Shown: positions 17,649 through 27,285, numbered from the stretch's first letter. The stretch is 64,000 nucleotides of DNA from CAYSCZ01 sp051155775 (GCA_051155775.1 DAXETV010000010.1:44790-108789); one strand, 5' to 3'. Notes: generated from the sequence alone by a model not told the origin. Made by a program: numbers and translations.

Positions 17649-18320
17649 ATGAACAAGATCATAATCACTTGCTTAGCAGCAATTTGCTTTGGAAACGTTT
17701 TTGCCCAGTCGACGGATGAAATTGATAAGCAAAAATTCATTTTTAAGAAAGCCACAAATTATAACGATCCATTCATTGCCAGAATGGCACTTTACAATAT
17801 ACTAGCGGAAAATCCCGGAAATATTCAGGTCCTGGATTCATTAGCAGTTTTGTATGCTCAAAATAGCGTTTGGGCATCGGCGGCACTGGTATCACAGGAT
17901 GTATTAAAAATTAATAACAACGATCCTGTGGCACTTCAGATTTCAGCGGTGTCATTTGAGAATCTCGGTGTAAAAAACAGGGCAATAGATAATTATGAAA
18001 CCCTTTACCTTAAAAACAATAGTCTGTCTACGCTTTATAAGATTTCTTTTTTGCAATATGAATTAAAGCGGTTTGAAGAAAGCCTTACCAATTGTGACGT
18101 GATCCTCGAGAATAAAAAAGCCGAAGGTATTCAATTGGTATTTGGTAAAAAAGACAATACCCAACAGCAAGTGTCTATGCGGGCGGCAGCCTTTCGTTTA
18201 AAAGGTATGATTGAAAAGGAACGGGGCAATACAGAGCAGGCAAAAAAATACTACAATCAGGCACTTCAGATTAATAGTGATTTTGAATTGGCTCAAGATG
18301 AATTAAATGATTTGGGCTAA
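17649..18320 (+). CDS. Exported tetratricopeptide repeat protein
   Basis: A 223-residue protein with a signal peptide (MNKIIITCLAAICFGNVFAQ, cleavage after FAQ). The mature part is a helical repeat protein; TPR-like units are visible around residues 55-130, and a final unit covers GNTEQAKKYYNQALQINSDFEL. It is probably periplasmic and involved in protein-protein contacts; no specific function is recognisable. Its stop converges with the SRPBCC gene, overlapping by four bases. A two-box promoter overlaps the end of the upstream gene. Confidence 0.82.
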   Translation: MNKIIITCLAAICFGNVFAQSTDEIDKQKFIFKKATNYNDPFIARMALYNILAENPGNIQVLDSLAVLYAQNSVWASAALVSQDVLKINNNDPVALQISAVSFENLGVKNRAIDNYETLYLKNNSLSTLYKISFLQYELKRFEESLTNCDVILENKKAEGIQLVFGKKDNTQQQVSMRAAAFRLKGMIEKERGNTEQAKKYYNQALQINSDFELAQDELNDLG

Positions 18321-18778
18321 CCTTTTTCGGCTTTAGTTTTTAATCGTTCCAACCAATCGATGAGCACTTTATGCAATTTGTAATGAGACATAAATAGGGT
18401 TACCATAAACCCCTGCATGGACTCTTCAACCATCACAGCGGTTTGGGATTCATCTAATTTTATTAATTTCCAGAGATGGATTGCTTTATGCCATAACATT
18501 TCACCCTTCCAACTCCAGGTATGAGGTTCTTCAACCAGTGCAATCTCCGAATTGACCGTTATGTTGTTTATCTTCCATTTAAACCTTTCTCCAACCTTCA
18601 ATTGGCCAGGTTTAGTATCAGAAATATCTTTATTCCATTGAGGCCACTCATTGACGTTGGTTAATATCTTCCATACTTTATCTATAGGTGCATAAATGAT
18701 TATCTCTTGCTGGTCATGCAGGGAAGCATCTGGGTTTACTTTTCCTTTTTTTGCGATATTAAGCAGGGTATCGGTCAT
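18317..18778 (-). CDS. SRPBCC (START-like) family protein
   Basis: A 153-residue protein of the polyketide cyclase/dehydrase-like SRPBCC superfamily. The segment EIIIYAPIDKVWKILTNVNEWPQWNKDI is the typical first strand and helix of this helix-grip fold. GERFKWKINNITVNSEI and HTWSWKG follow as core strands. Such proteins bind hydrophobic ligands; no catalytic role can be read here. It is a single gene, convergent with the TPR gene by a four-base stop overlap. Confidence 0.85.
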   Translation of the reverse strand: MTDTLLNIAKKGKVNPDASLHDQQEIIIYAPIDKVWKILTNVNEWPQWNKDISDTKPGQLKVGERFKWKINNITVNSEIALVEEPHTWSWKGEMLWHKAIHLWKLIKLDESQTAVMVEESMQGFMVTLFMSHYKLHKVLIDWLERLKTKAEKG

Positions 18779-18907
18779 TCAGGATTATTTGAGTTGAAGC
18801 TATTTTAGGTTAATATAAAACAAGCAATGATATTTTACATAAATATTTCGATTTTACTTTACATTTAATAACTAATAATTCAACCATTACTTTTATCTTC
18901 TTGCCAG

Positions 18908-19258
18908 ATGATAACATGCATAGCCATTGACGATGATTCATTATTCCTAATAACATTAGAAGCGTTCATTGACAAAATACCTAATGTAGAACTATTAGAC
19001 AAGTTTGAAAGTCCTGTAGATGGAGCGCAGGCCATTGTAAAATTAAAGCCTGATCTGGTTTTGCTTGACTATGAAATGCCATATTTAAATGGATTTGAAA
19101 CCCTGGAAATGCTGGACAAAAAACCTAAAATTATGGTGATTTCCGGTCATAATTCAATCCCCGAGGATAAAGAAATAAGCGTCGATTACTTCATGAATAA
19201 ACTAGATCTCAAAGAAGCCAAAGATCTGGAGAAGGCTATTAATGAATTATTTAGCTAG
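18908..19258 (+). CDS. Stand-alone response regulator receiver domain
   Basis: A 116-residue CheY-like protein with no output domain. The acidic pocket is Asp8-Asp10 (CIAIDDDSLF), the phosphoacceptor is Asp54 (LVLLDYEMPYLNGFE), and the Thr/Ser position is in VISGH. The usual Lys-Pro of the last strand appears as DYFMNKL, with the Pro missing and the Lys shifted by one position. A partner kinase is not adjacent; the two kinases at 29.8-33.8 kb lack receiver domains and are possible but unproven partners. It converges with the DUF4174 gene. Confidence 0.9.
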   Translation: MITCIAIDDDSLFLITLEAFIDKIPNVELLDKFESPVDGAQAIVKLKPDLVLLDYEMPYLNGFETLEMLDKKPKIMVISGHNSIPEDKEISVDYFMNKLDLKEAKDLEKAINELFS

Positions 19259-19262
19259 CATA

Positions 19263-19679
19263 CTAATTCCTTCTACGCATTTCATTTCTTCGCATAGGCA
19301 TACGATCAATTAATGCATAAATTTTTTCCATGTCCACAATATTACTTTCAGAATGCTTTACACCGCCATCTTTTCCGATAAGAATCACGGTATATTCATT
19401 TTGTAGATCATACTTATTAATTAATTGTTGATAATCTTTAGAAGTTAGTTTCTGGCCGTCAGATGCAAAGGGGTCATCATTGAGCACGATGTAAACCATG
19501 TCCCGGTCAATAAAATCAGAATCAGTATCTGCGATCTTCCGGATTTGTTGATTTACCAAATCTTGTTTATTGCTTCCGGGGTAAATGAGTAATAAACGAT
19601 TTTCCCATTGGTACTGATCTAAAAAGTCACTTTGACTAGGTATCAACAGGCTTAAATATATCAAGATATTGTACATCAT
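19263..19679 (-). CDS. DUF4174 domain protein
   Basis: A 138-residue protein resembling the DUF4174 family. The core reads YQWENRLLLIYPG near the start and VILIGKDGGVKHSES near the end, a thioredoxin-like layout without a CxxC motif. The N-terminal 18 residues are hydrophobic, suggesting export. The C-terminus is basic (RMPMRRNEMRRRN). Its function is unknown. The ATG overlaps the stop of the MATE transporter by four bases, so the two genes are coupled. Confidence 0.82.
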   Translation of the reverse strand: MMYNILIYLSLLIPSQSDFLDQYQWENRLLLIYPGSNKQDLVNQQIRKIADTDSDFIDRDMVYIVLNDDPFASDGQKLTSKDYQQLINKYDLQNEYTVILIGKDGGVKHSESNIVDMEKIYALIDRMPMRRNEMRRRN

Positions 19680-21031
19680 GCGGTGGCAACGTATTTGCCT
19701 TTTATTGTTTTATATATTTTTCTGTCGTAAAGAAATGAAATAATCCCGCCAAATACATACATAATCGCTATAGCTAAGAAAACACCTTTTTCCTGGAGTA
19801 GTACTGAGCCAAAATAAGCCAGGGGAACACCAAATAATACCATCTGGACCATAATCAATAGTGATGCCTGTATAGGATTGTTGAGCGTGTTCAAAGCTGC
19901 ATTAACGTTTTGCACAATACCTTGAAAACCTAAGCTCAGCGGAACATAAATTAGAAAATCAACTATTATCTCCTGTACCGTATCATTATCCGTAAATATT
20001 TGTGCAATTGATTTTCCCAACAACCAAAAAATAATTGCCATTAATAACCCCCAACCTAAAGAAAAAATATTGCTCATATCCAATCCTTTTCTAATACGGT
20101 CAAAACGGGTTGCGCCTAGATTCTGACCGGTGAATGGCCCCAGTGATGCTGATAAAGCAAATAGTATTGCGGAAGCTAAAAACTCCAATCTCGTGCCTAC
20201 GCCAAAGGCTGCCACTGCCAACTCACTCTGCTTGGCTAACAACGCAGTAAAAAAGCCGGCTGCAATTGGGTTTATCATTTTAGAAGCGCCAGAAGGAAGG
20301 CCGATATATAAAATTGCTTTCCAACAACCCATAACAACGGACTTGCTGGGCATTACAAATGTTATAAGTTTTTCTCTGAATATGAGTACGTAAAGCGATA
20401 ATACCATAGTCAGAGCCCTTGATATAGCGGTCGCTATTGCTGCTCCTTTTATCCCAAGTGCAGGCACAGGCCCGTAACCAAAAATGAGCAAAGGATCTAA
20501 TATGGCATTTATAATAACCGCAAATAGCATGATCATGGTGGGTGTTTTCGCATCTCCTGTTGCCCTTATGGCACTGTTTCCAACAAAAGGCACAATGACA
20601 AAGAACAAAGCATAAAACCAGATGGTCATGTAGTCGATCACATAGGGCAATATCTCATCGCTTGCACCCAGAAGAATGAAAATAGGCCTAACCAAAAAAA
20701 TGCCAAGAATTATAAATAACCCTGCGATTATGATGGATAACACCAGACTGTCCGTTGTTTCCCTGGCTGCTTTTTCAAAATCATTCCTTCCTATTGATCT
20801 GGAAATCAAGGCTGTAGCACCAATGCCGAGTCCTTGCATAATACTGAATACCACCAAAATAACAGGAAAAGTAAAACTTAAAGCAGCCAGCTGCTTTGCG
20901 CCAAGTTGGCCAACGAAATAAGTGTCTACTAAATTGAAAGCTACCATACTTAAGATGCCAATCAACATAGGTAAGGTGAGTCCTGTAAGCTTTTTATGGA
21001 TAGGCCCTTTGGTAAGGTCTCGTTTATTCAC
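19676..21031 (-). CDS. MATE family efflux transporter
   Basis: A 451-residue integral membrane protein with about 12 hydrophobic segments. The opening LTLPMLIGILSMVAFNLVDT and the paired YFVGQLGAKQLAALSF match the MATE/NorM fold, with the second half repeating the pattern (FGVGTRLEFLASAILFALS). These proteins export cationic compounds by proton or sodium antiport; the substrate cannot be inferred. It is cotranscribed with the DUF4174 gene and divergent from the acetyltransferase, with 73 bases between starts. Confidence 0.93.
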   Translation of the reverse strand: MNKRDLTKGPIHKKLTGLTLPMLIGILSMVAFNLVDTYFVGQLGAKQLAALSFTFPVILVVFSIMQGLGIGATALISRSIGRNDFEKAARETTDSLVLSIIIAGLFIILGIFLVRPIFILLGASDEILPYVIDYMTIWFYALFFVIVPFVGNSAIRATGDAKTPTMIMLFAVIINAILDPLLIFGYGPVPALGIKGAAIATAISRALTMVLSLYVLIFREKLITFVMPSKSVVMGCWKAILYIGLPSGASKMINPIAAGFFTALLAKQSELAVAAFGVGTRLEFLASAILFALSASLGPFTGQNLGATRFDRIRKGLDMSNIFSLGWGLLMAIIFWLLGKSIAQIFTDNDTVQEIIVDFLIYVPLSLGFQGIVQNVNAALNTLNNPIQASLLIMVQMVLFGVPLAYFGSVLLQEKGVFLAIAIMYVFGGIISFLYDRKIYKTIKGKYVATA

Positions 21032-21104
21032 AGATGAAATTTAAGTAGTTATCAATTATAGCTATTTTTCAGTACTTAACGCATAGATTATTAACAACAA
21101 AAGC

Positions 21105-21581
21105 ATGATTAGGTTAGCAAAAAAAGAAGACGCTAAAAACATTGCTTCGATTTATAATTATTACATAATAAACACCACTTACACTTTTGAAGTAGAGGAA
21201 ATTAGTGAAGCGCCAATATTGATGAAAATGCAATCATTTCCATTGTATTTGGTTTATGAAATTAATAATGAGATTATTGGGTACGCTAGCATCTGTCCAT
21301 GGAAGGCACGTCATGCTTATAAAAATTCTGTAGAGAGCACCATTTATTTGAAAAATGAAAAACTTGGCTACGGATATGGAACAGCCTTATATTGTTATTT
21401 ATTGGAGGAATCTTTTGCGATGGGCTACCATTGTATCATCGGTGGTGTTACACTTCCAAATGATGCCAGTGTTCGGTTACATGAAAAACTTGGCTTTCAA
21501 CCGATAGGTATTTTCAGGGAAGTCGGTTATAAGTTTGATCAGTGGCTAGATGTTGGATACTGGCAGATCCTTAAAAAGTAA
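21105..21581 (+). CDS. GNAT N-acetyltransferase, phosphinothricin acetyltransferase-like
   Basis: A 158-residue acetyltransferase. The pattern MIRLAKKEDAKNIASIYNYY with NTTYTFEVEE, then YASICPWKARHAYKNSVEST, resembles the Pat/Bar/YwnH group that acetylates phosphinothricin-like or methionine-derived amines. The acetyl-CoA loop is near LGYGYGTALYCYL, and the family end LHEKLGFQPIGIFREVGYKF is present. The true substrate is unknown. It is a single gene with a hairpin immediately after the stop. Confidence 0.9.
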   Translation: MIRLAKKEDAKNIASIYNYYIINTTYTFEVEEISEAPILMKMQSFPLYLVYEINNEIIGYASICPWKARHAYKNSVESTIYLKNEKLGYGYGTALYCYLLEESFAMGYHCIIGGVTLPNDASVRLHEKLGFQPIGIFREVGYKFDQWLDVGYWQILKK

Positions 21582-21608
21582 AGGCCTGAATAATGCTTAC
21601 CCAGGCCT
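21582..21608 (-). terminator. Terminator after phoD-like gene
   Basis: A 7-bp inverted repeat AGGCCTG / CAGGCCT with a 13-base loop lies between the convergent acetyltransferase and PhoD-like genes. On the minus strand it is followed by a T-rich stretch (TTTACTTTTT), so it most likely ends the PhoD transcript. Confidence 0.6.
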
Positions 21609-21630
21609 GCTCTATAAAATAAGTGGTGGT

Positions 21631-23739
21631 TTATTTAATCACGATTTTTCTTGATGTAGTCTTATTATTTGTTTTAAAATTTAATAAATATAGTCCGGGA
21701 TCAACCACCGGAATGTCAAAGGCCAGGTTATAGTTTCCTTTAAACCGATCACCTTGAAATTCTTTTTTAATTAACCGGCCGTCTATAGATAAAAGACTGA
21801 TTTCCAAATTGCTATTTTCCAAAAGGCCAAATTGGATAAAACTTGTAGTGCCGGAAGTAACAGGGTTAGGGTAGATGCTAAAAACAGAAACATTTTCAGG
21901 TTCACCAACAGAAGTAACCACTCCTTCGAATGGTTCATCCGGTGCCAGGTCAGGAGCGCTGGTTTTTTCTGCACTCGCGCTAAGGTTTTGCGTTAATCGG
22001 TTAGCGCCATCTTCAGTGAACCATCCCTGTGCAAAAGTTTCTGAGTCGTCATCCGGGTTGAGGATATCAACATAATACCAATCGGCCTGGGCCTGTCCTT
22101 CTTTTAAATCAAGCAGGAAGTATCCATGTCTGTCCAGGTCATTGAATTTCATGTGAGGATTTGGGATAAATCCACCAACACCCGGAATGGTGTCCGCTAG
22201 CGGTGTATTGATCTGCAATTCTAGGAAAGCGGTGGTTTGAGCGGCTAACACTTCATCTCCGCCCAAAATTAAAGTAAAATTTTCATCAAAATTAGCTGAT
22301 GTGATACTGGGGGTAGCAAACTCCACTGCAAATGAACCGGTTTGGGAGGCTGGATCATAACCTGGCAATCCGGTGTCAGCCAATGGGTCCGCTAAATATA
22401 ATGGATCGGACAGGCTGAAAATGGACGGGAATTTAGCTACGTCAAATGCAAAAGTAGAGTGAAAATCACCGGTTAGTATGATCACATTATCAATCTGGTT
22501 TAAGGCAATACTGTCGATAATGCTGTTTCGCTCAAAAGGATAACCATCCCAGATATCAAGAAAATCACTTTCCACACTTTCGAAAGTCTGACCGAGGTTA
22601 GGGTCTGCTGCCCATCCCACATGAAATTCTGAAAATATCACCTGGTTGCCGATTACCTTCCATTTAGCGGTTGAGTTTCTTAATTCATTGAAAAACCATG
22701 TTTTTTGTTCCTGGCCCAATAGTGTTCTTGTGGGGGCATAAAGTGCTTCATTGGTGATGTCCAGTATTTGTTCTTCACGACCTTCTATTCGGGTGTCCAG
22801 CATGATTAGATCAGCAAGGTCCCCATAGCTAATGGTTCTGTAGATTGACGCGTCCTCAGATTCCCTTATCGGCATCCATTCAAAGTATACTTGCCTGGAG
22901 ATTGCTTTCCTTGTTTCCCAATCACCTTCACCATCGTTATGGTTTTCAGCCCCATCTTTGTAAGCATCATTGGCGGATTCATGATCATCCCACACAGCGA
23001 TGAATGGATGCTGCTGATGTGCCCTTCTCAGGTCTGCGTCCAGCCTGTACAACGAATAACGTGTTCTGTAGTCAGCCAGCGCGAGGATCTCTGTATCCGG
23101 AATGTGGCTCCTGTCTAACCTTGAGGAATCAAAGCCATAGGTGCCCGGCCCGGTTCCGTATTCGTAGATGTAATCGCCAAGATGGATCACAGCATCCAGA
23201 TCTTCCCGATCTGCTATACGACCAAAACCATTGAAATACCCATGCTGAAGATTACTACAGGAAACAACGGCGAATCTTAGTTGATCGGCCGCAGCAGTAG
23301 GTGTTGTCCGTGTTCTACCAATCAGTGAATTCCCTTCTAAAGCGGAGAATGCATAATAATAAGTAGTGGCGGCATTTAAACCTTCCACATCTACTTTTAC
23401 AGTATAGTCCCGCTCTGCATTGGTGGTGAATGTTCCGGAGCTAACGATGTCCGACATTCCAGGGTCAGTAGCCACAAACCACTCCACCTCAATATCTGAG
23501 CCTGTGAAGTCATCACCGGGCGTCACCCTGGTCCAGATGATCACCCGGTCAGATAATGGATCTCCTGAGGCCACTCCGTGAAAGAAAGGCTCCAGTGAAG
23601 CATCAAAAGGCAGTTCCTGATTGGTTCTGTAAGTCCTATCCACACGAGTCATGTTGATCCCGGAGGTTGGGCTAAGGCTTTGACTCAATATAGAAAAAGA
23701 AATCAGTGAAGCAAATAATAAAGTAAAGCTATGTCTCAT
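21631..23739 (-). CDS. phoD: Secreted PhoD-like phosphatase with type IX secretion sorting domain
   Basis: A 702-residue secreted alkaline phosphatase D-type protein. The signal peptide starts MRHSFTLLFASLISF; an upstream in-frame start at 23781 would spoil it. The N-terminal FN3-like domain begins FFHGVASGDPLSDRVIIWTRV. The metallophosphatase core has VVSCSNLQHGYFNGF, HLGDYIYEYG, WDDHESANDAY and LTGDFHSTFAFD, which hold the metal ligands. The last 80 residues (FSIYPNPV... to the end SRKIVIK) form a Por-type sorting domain, so the enzyme should leave the cell by type IX secretion. It would release phosphate from organic phosphate esters outside the cell. Confidence 0.93.
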   Translation of the reverse strand: MRHSFTLLFASLISFSILSQSLSPTSGINMTRVDRTYRTNQELPFDASLEPFFHGVASGDPLSDRVIIWTRVTPGDDFTGSDIEVEWFVATDPGMSDIVSSGTFTTNAERDYTVKVDVEGLNAATTYYYAFSALEGNSLIGRTRTTPTAAADQLRFAVVSCSNLQHGYFNGFGRIADREDLDAVIHLGDYIYEYGTGPGTYGFDSSRLDRSHIPDTEILALADYRTRYSLYRLDADLRRAHQQHPFIAVWDDHESANDAYKDGAENHNDGEGDWETRKAISRQVYFEWMPIRESEDASIYRTISYGDLADLIMLDTRIEGREEQILDITNEALYAPTRTLLGQEQKTWFFNELRNSTAKWKVIGNQVIFSEFHVGWAADPNLGQTFESVESDFLDIWDGYPFERNSIIDSIALNQIDNVIILTGDFHSTFAFDVAKFPSIFSLSDPLYLADPLADTGLPGYDPASQTGSFAVEFATPSITSANFDENFTLILGGDEVLAAQTTAFLELQINTPLADTIPGVGGFIPNPHMKFNDLDRHGYFLLDLKEGQAQADWYYVDILNPDDDSETFAQGWFTEDGANRLTQNLSASAEKTSAPDLAPDEPFEGVVTSVGEPENVSVFSIYPNPVTSGTTSFIQFGLLENSNLEISLLSIDGRLIKKEFQGDRFKGNYNLAFDIPVVDPGLYLLNFKTNNKTTSRKIVIK

Positions 23740-23990
23740 AAAAGCAATTTTTATTTCAAAATTACTACAGTGACAAAGCATGCGTCCTGAAATCCAGGTT
23801 ATTAGTGGTTGAAGTTTAGATGAAGAATGGTATGTATTTTTTACAAATAGTTAATGCTATGAAAACTTTTGATTAACAGGCTGTTAGAGTTATGGAATGA
23901 ATAGGTCAAAAACTTATACAACGAACCCGGTAAGCCGGCGAGAATGATGTATACATTTACTTTTTGCCTGAACATAGATATAATCATTTT

Positions 23991-25664
23991 TTATATCGAT
24001 CTGTACACCCTATCCAACGCCTTGTTTAAGTCTTCAAAATAATTTTTATTGTCATCCGGTTTGGTGAAGCATTCAACAATGAAAGGCTTATCCACTGAAA
24101 ACATTTTTTGTAAAAATTCATTCAATCTTTCCGAACTGTACACAGGCAAATAGGCTACACCAATTTCTTCCGCCAGATGTTTGGCTGATAAGTTGGTTCG
24201 GGCTTCAAAAAATTCCTCCAGTTCTGGTTGTTGAGAAGGGCCTTCAATCAGCCTGAAGATACCACCTCCCTGGTTGTTGATGATAAAAACCTTAAGATGC
24301 TGAGGGAAAGGATGGAGATAAAAAGCATTTCGATCATAGAAGAATGACAGATCACCGGTAAGCAATACTGATTGCATGTTGCTTAAGGAAGCAGCACCTA
24401 TTGTGGTACCATTGGTGCCATCTATCCCGCTGGTGCCCCGGTTGCAAAATACTTCGATGCCTTGTTTCTTAAGGCCGATCATATTGGCATAACGCACGGC
24501 CATGCTATTGGCCAGATGTAAATCACATGGCCCCGGCAGATAATCCAAAATCTTTTTATAGACCTCAAATTCACTGAAGCTATTATATTTTTTATCGGAT
24601 AAATAGCTTACCAAAGAAGCTTCCAGTTTTTGCCACTGTTCAAAAAAGCGATTGTTTTCATGTGGTAATAAGGCATTTAATTGTTTTAGAAATTCCAGGG
24701 GATCGCCATCTATTATTTCTGTCAGGGACTGGAATGTATCTGCCTGTACGACATTGGATGAGATATGGGCATGTGAAGCAGGAGGATGAACTCTAAGGAA
24801 TTTTTTTAGTGGTTTGGAGACTACTGATTTCCCAAAAGATATTAGAAAATCCGGAGAGAATCCCGGTTTATTTTTAAGGGTTTTTAAAAACAATTCATGA
24901 TGAATGATTGCCTTTTTAGCATCATGCACATTTGAAACCACATCCCCAATTACCACAGCGCCTGAACCAAGCTGATTTAGTTGATCAACGATTTCTTTGT
25001 TATAGTCACATTGGCCAACCAGGATCATTCTTTTTTCTGATTTTATGAATCGATCAACCAAATCATAAAAATCGATGCTGTAATCGTAAGTTTTCTTATC
25101 AATTAGCCTGACATCTGTTGAATAATTAAAGGCTTCCTTTGTGTAGAAAGGCTCCCTAAAAGGAAAATTAACATGTACGGGACCTCTAGTATCTGATATT
25201 GAAAGGTTGATGGCTTCATTGATTGATCGATGGATGTGCCAGGTAATAGCTGTTGATCCATCGGACACCGGCAGATGATAACTTTTTTTTACATGACCCC
25301 CATACATATCCTGCTGGTTAATGGTTTGTCCATCCTGCTGGCCAATCCACTCGGGTGGACGATCAGCTGTTAAAACCAATAATGGTATTTCCTGGAAAAA
25401 GGCTTCTGCTACTGAAGGATAATAATTGGCTGCTGCTGTACCTGAGGTACAGATTAAAACTACTGGCTTTTTACTTTTTAAGGCCATCCCCAAGCCTATA
25501 AAACCAGCCGTTCTTTCATCAAAAATAACCCGGGTAATGATTTTTGGGTGCCTGGCAAAACCGGTGATTAAAGGAGCATTTCTGGAGCCAGGGGATATTA
25601 TCGCATGGGTAATGCCTTTTCTGTAGCATAGCTCCGCAACATCAAAGATTGGTTGTAATTCCAC
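23991..25664 (-). CDS. menD: SEPHCHC synthase (menaquinone biosynthesis)
   Basis: A 557-residue thiamine diphosphate enzyme making SEPHCHC from isochorismate and 2-oxoglutarate. It starts MELQPIFDVAELCYRKGI, with HAIISPGSRNAPL and VLICTSGTAAANYYPSVAEA in the pyrimidine-binding half. The diphosphate-binding half has NRGTSGIDGTNGTTIGAA and LTGDLSFFYDRNAFYLHPF. All are typical of MenD. The ATG follows the isochorismate synthase stop by two bases, so the block thioesterase-menF-menD is one unit. Confidence 0.96.
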   Translation of the reverse strand: MELQPIFDVAELCYRKGITHAIISPGSRNAPLITGFARHPKIITRVIFDERTAGFIGLGMALKSKKPVVLICTSGTAAANYYPSVAEAFFQEIPLLVLTADRPPEWIGQQDGQTINQQDMYGGHVKKSYHLPVSDGSTAITWHIHRSINEAINLSISDTRGPVHVNFPFREPFYTKEAFNYSTDVRLIDKKTYDYSIDFYDLVDRFIKSEKRMILVGQCDYNKEIVDQLNQLGSGAVVIGDVVSNVHDAKKAIIHHELFLKTLKNKPGFSPDFLISFGKSVVSKPLKKFLRVHPPASHAHISSNVVQADTFQSLTEIIDGDPLEFLKQLNALLPHENNRFFEQWQKLEASLVSYLSDKKYNSFSEFEVYKKILDYLPGPCDLHLANSMAVRYANMIGLKKQGIEVFCNRGTSGIDGTNGTTIGAASLSNMQSVLLTGDLSFFYDRNAFYLHPFPQHLKVFIINNQGGGIFRLIEGPSQQPELEEFFEARTNLSAKHLAEEIGVAYLPVYSSERLNEFLQKMFSVDKPFIVECFTKPDDNKNYFEDLNKALDRVYRSI

Positions 25665-25666
25665 AA

Positions 25667-26866
25667 TTATTCAATCAATCCCCTTAATGTATGCATTTTC
25701 TGTTCGGTCTCATCAAATTCCGATTGAGGGTCGGAATCCTCTGTTACGCCTGCGCCGGCATAAAACCTGAGATTATTTTTCATTACCTGAAGACATCTTA
25801 AGTTCACAAAAATGTGGGTATGATTATTGATATTCACAGGGCCAAGGAATCCGCCGTAAAATTCCCTGGAATAATCTTCATATCGGCTCAAAAACTCATA
25901 AGCTTCACGCCTTGGCATGCCGCATATCGCTGATGTTGGGTGAAGTAACTCTAGCATGGTTGTGCTTAACTCCGGAAAGTTAACCGCATTCAAATTGATC
26001 TGGAAAATAGTTTTAAGGTGCGCCAGATGCCCTGCCCTTATAGTTTTTGGTCCATATTCTTCGAACTCCCTTAACCTGATTTTTTTGAAGCAATTGATGA
26101 TAAACCTGCTAACAATGGCTTGCTCTTCGATTTCTTTTTGAGTCCATGGAATAGAAGAGAGATTAGCTTCCTCACCAGGCAGTATTTTTGTTCCCGCAAG
26201 GGCAACAGTCTTAAAAATCCCATTAGGATCTTCTTCTATCAGCAATTCAGGTGTTGCACCGATCCACATGCCTACGTTAGGGATGTGAAATAAGTAATTA
26301 AAAGACCGAGCGTACTTGTGGTTCAAAGTTAGAAATATCTCAAGCGCATCAAACCCGGAAGGAATATCAACATCCAGATGCCGGGAAGGGACAATTTTTA
26401 AAATACCAGATGATTTAATTTTAGCTATGCATCGGGAAACAAGTGCCTTGAAATGATTTTGGTTGGTCGCTTCATCTTGAAAAACTGCAGATAGCTTGGG
26501 CACATAGGTGTTTTTGGTATGAAGGCTGGCGATGAAATTATTGAATACTTTGTTCTCACCTGATAATGAAGGGTCTGTGGTGATGCCATGTTCAGTAGAA
26601 AAATGGAGGTCAGATTTTATAAAATAGTTTTTACTATTATCCAGATTGTTAAATGGACTGATTACAAAGCCCGGATTTTCCTGATGAATTATGATTTTTT
26701 TAGGAACGTTGTTAAAAGAAAAGTCTGTAATTAGGTTAACTTCCCTGCTGTTGGGCAACCGCCAGATAGAAACCGGAACCTCAGCAAAAAAAGCTGTATT
26801 TAATAGATCGTACAAACCATCAAAACCAGGGGCTACATTTAAGAAAATATTCTCTTTTCGGGTCAT
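25667..26866 (-). CDS. menF: Isochorismate synthase
   Basis: A 399-residue chorismate-utilising enzyme. The C-terminal half carries the family core: GATPELLIEE, ALAGTKILPGEE, TIRAGHLAHLKTIFQ, LHPTSAICGMPRREAYEFL, FYGGFLGPV and the final RFYAGAGVTEDSDPQSEFDET block with the Mg-binding Glu residues. The genomic link to menD favours menaquinone over siderophore synthesis, hence menF rather than entC. It overlaps the upstream thioesterase gene by four bases and the ATG is canonical. Confidence 0.93.
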   Translation of the reverse strand: MTRKENIFLNVAPGFDGLYDLLNTAFFAEVPVSIWRLPNSREVNLITDFSFNNVPKKIIIHQENPGFVISPFNNLDNSKNYFIKSDLHFSTEHGITTDPSLSGENKVFNNFIASLHTKNTYVPKLSAVFQDEATNQNHFKALVSRCIAKIKSSGILKIVPSRHLDVDIPSGFDALEIFLTLNHKYARSFNYLFHIPNVGMWIGATPELLIEEDPNGIFKTVALAGTKILPGEEANLSSIPWTQKEIEEQAIVSRFIINCFKKIRLREFEEYGPKTIRAGHLAHLKTIFQINLNAVNFPELSTTMLELLHPTSAICGMPRREAYEFLSRYEDYSREFYGGFLGPVNINNHTHIFVNLRCLQVMKNNLRFYAGAGVTEDSDPQSEFDETEQKMHTLRGLIE

Positions 26867-27285
26867 TTTTTATCAATAACGGCCATCGTCAATCGGCTTA
26901 TGCTAACCAATTCATTTTTTTCATTGGTTATTTTAGTTTGCCAGATCTGTGTTTTTTTTCCTATATGAATTGATTGAACTACTCCAAACACATAACCTTC
27001 TTTAACAGATTTAATATGGTTAGCATTTATTTCTAAACCAACGCAGAATTGTTTTGTTGGGTCCAGGGTGCAGGATGCAGCAATGCTACCCAAACTTTCT
27101 GAAAGTACCACTGAGGCGCCTCCATGCAATAAACCAAGCGGTTGCCTGGTTCTCTCATTTACCGGCATTTTGGCTTTTAAGTAATCACTGCCCACGTCCG
27201 TGATTTCAATACCAACATATTCAATCATGCAGCCCTTGCAAAATTTATTAATGCTTTCTTTAGTTGTTCCCGGATTGAATAGCAT
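26863..27285 (-). CDS. Hotdog-fold thioesterase, probable DHNA-CoA hydrolase
   Basis: A 140-residue hotdog-fold protein of the PaaI/YdiI group. The motif QPLGLLHGGASVVLSES gives the HGG loop and the catalytic Glu of the 1,4-dihydroxy-2-naphthoyl-CoA hydrolase type, and the C-terminal strand ISRLTMAVI fits. The location directly upstream of menF-menD suggests it is the menaquinone thioesterase (MenI function), though general acyl-CoA hydrolases share the fold. The frame is open to 27315, but the ATG at 27285 avoids overlapping the divergent phosphatase. Confidence 0.85.
   Translation of the reverse strand: MLFNPGTTKESINKFCKGCMIEYVGIEITDVGSDYLKAKMPVNERTRQPLGLLHGGASVVLSESLGSIAASCTLDPTKQFCVGLEINANHIKSVKEGYVFGVVQSIHIGKKTQIWQTKITNEKNELVSISRLTMAVIDKK

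Noticed and set aside
21631..23781. Upstream start for the PhoD-like gene at 23781
   Set aside because: It precedes the signal peptide with a Cys-rich non-conserved stretch; MRHSFTLL at 23739 gives a normal signal.
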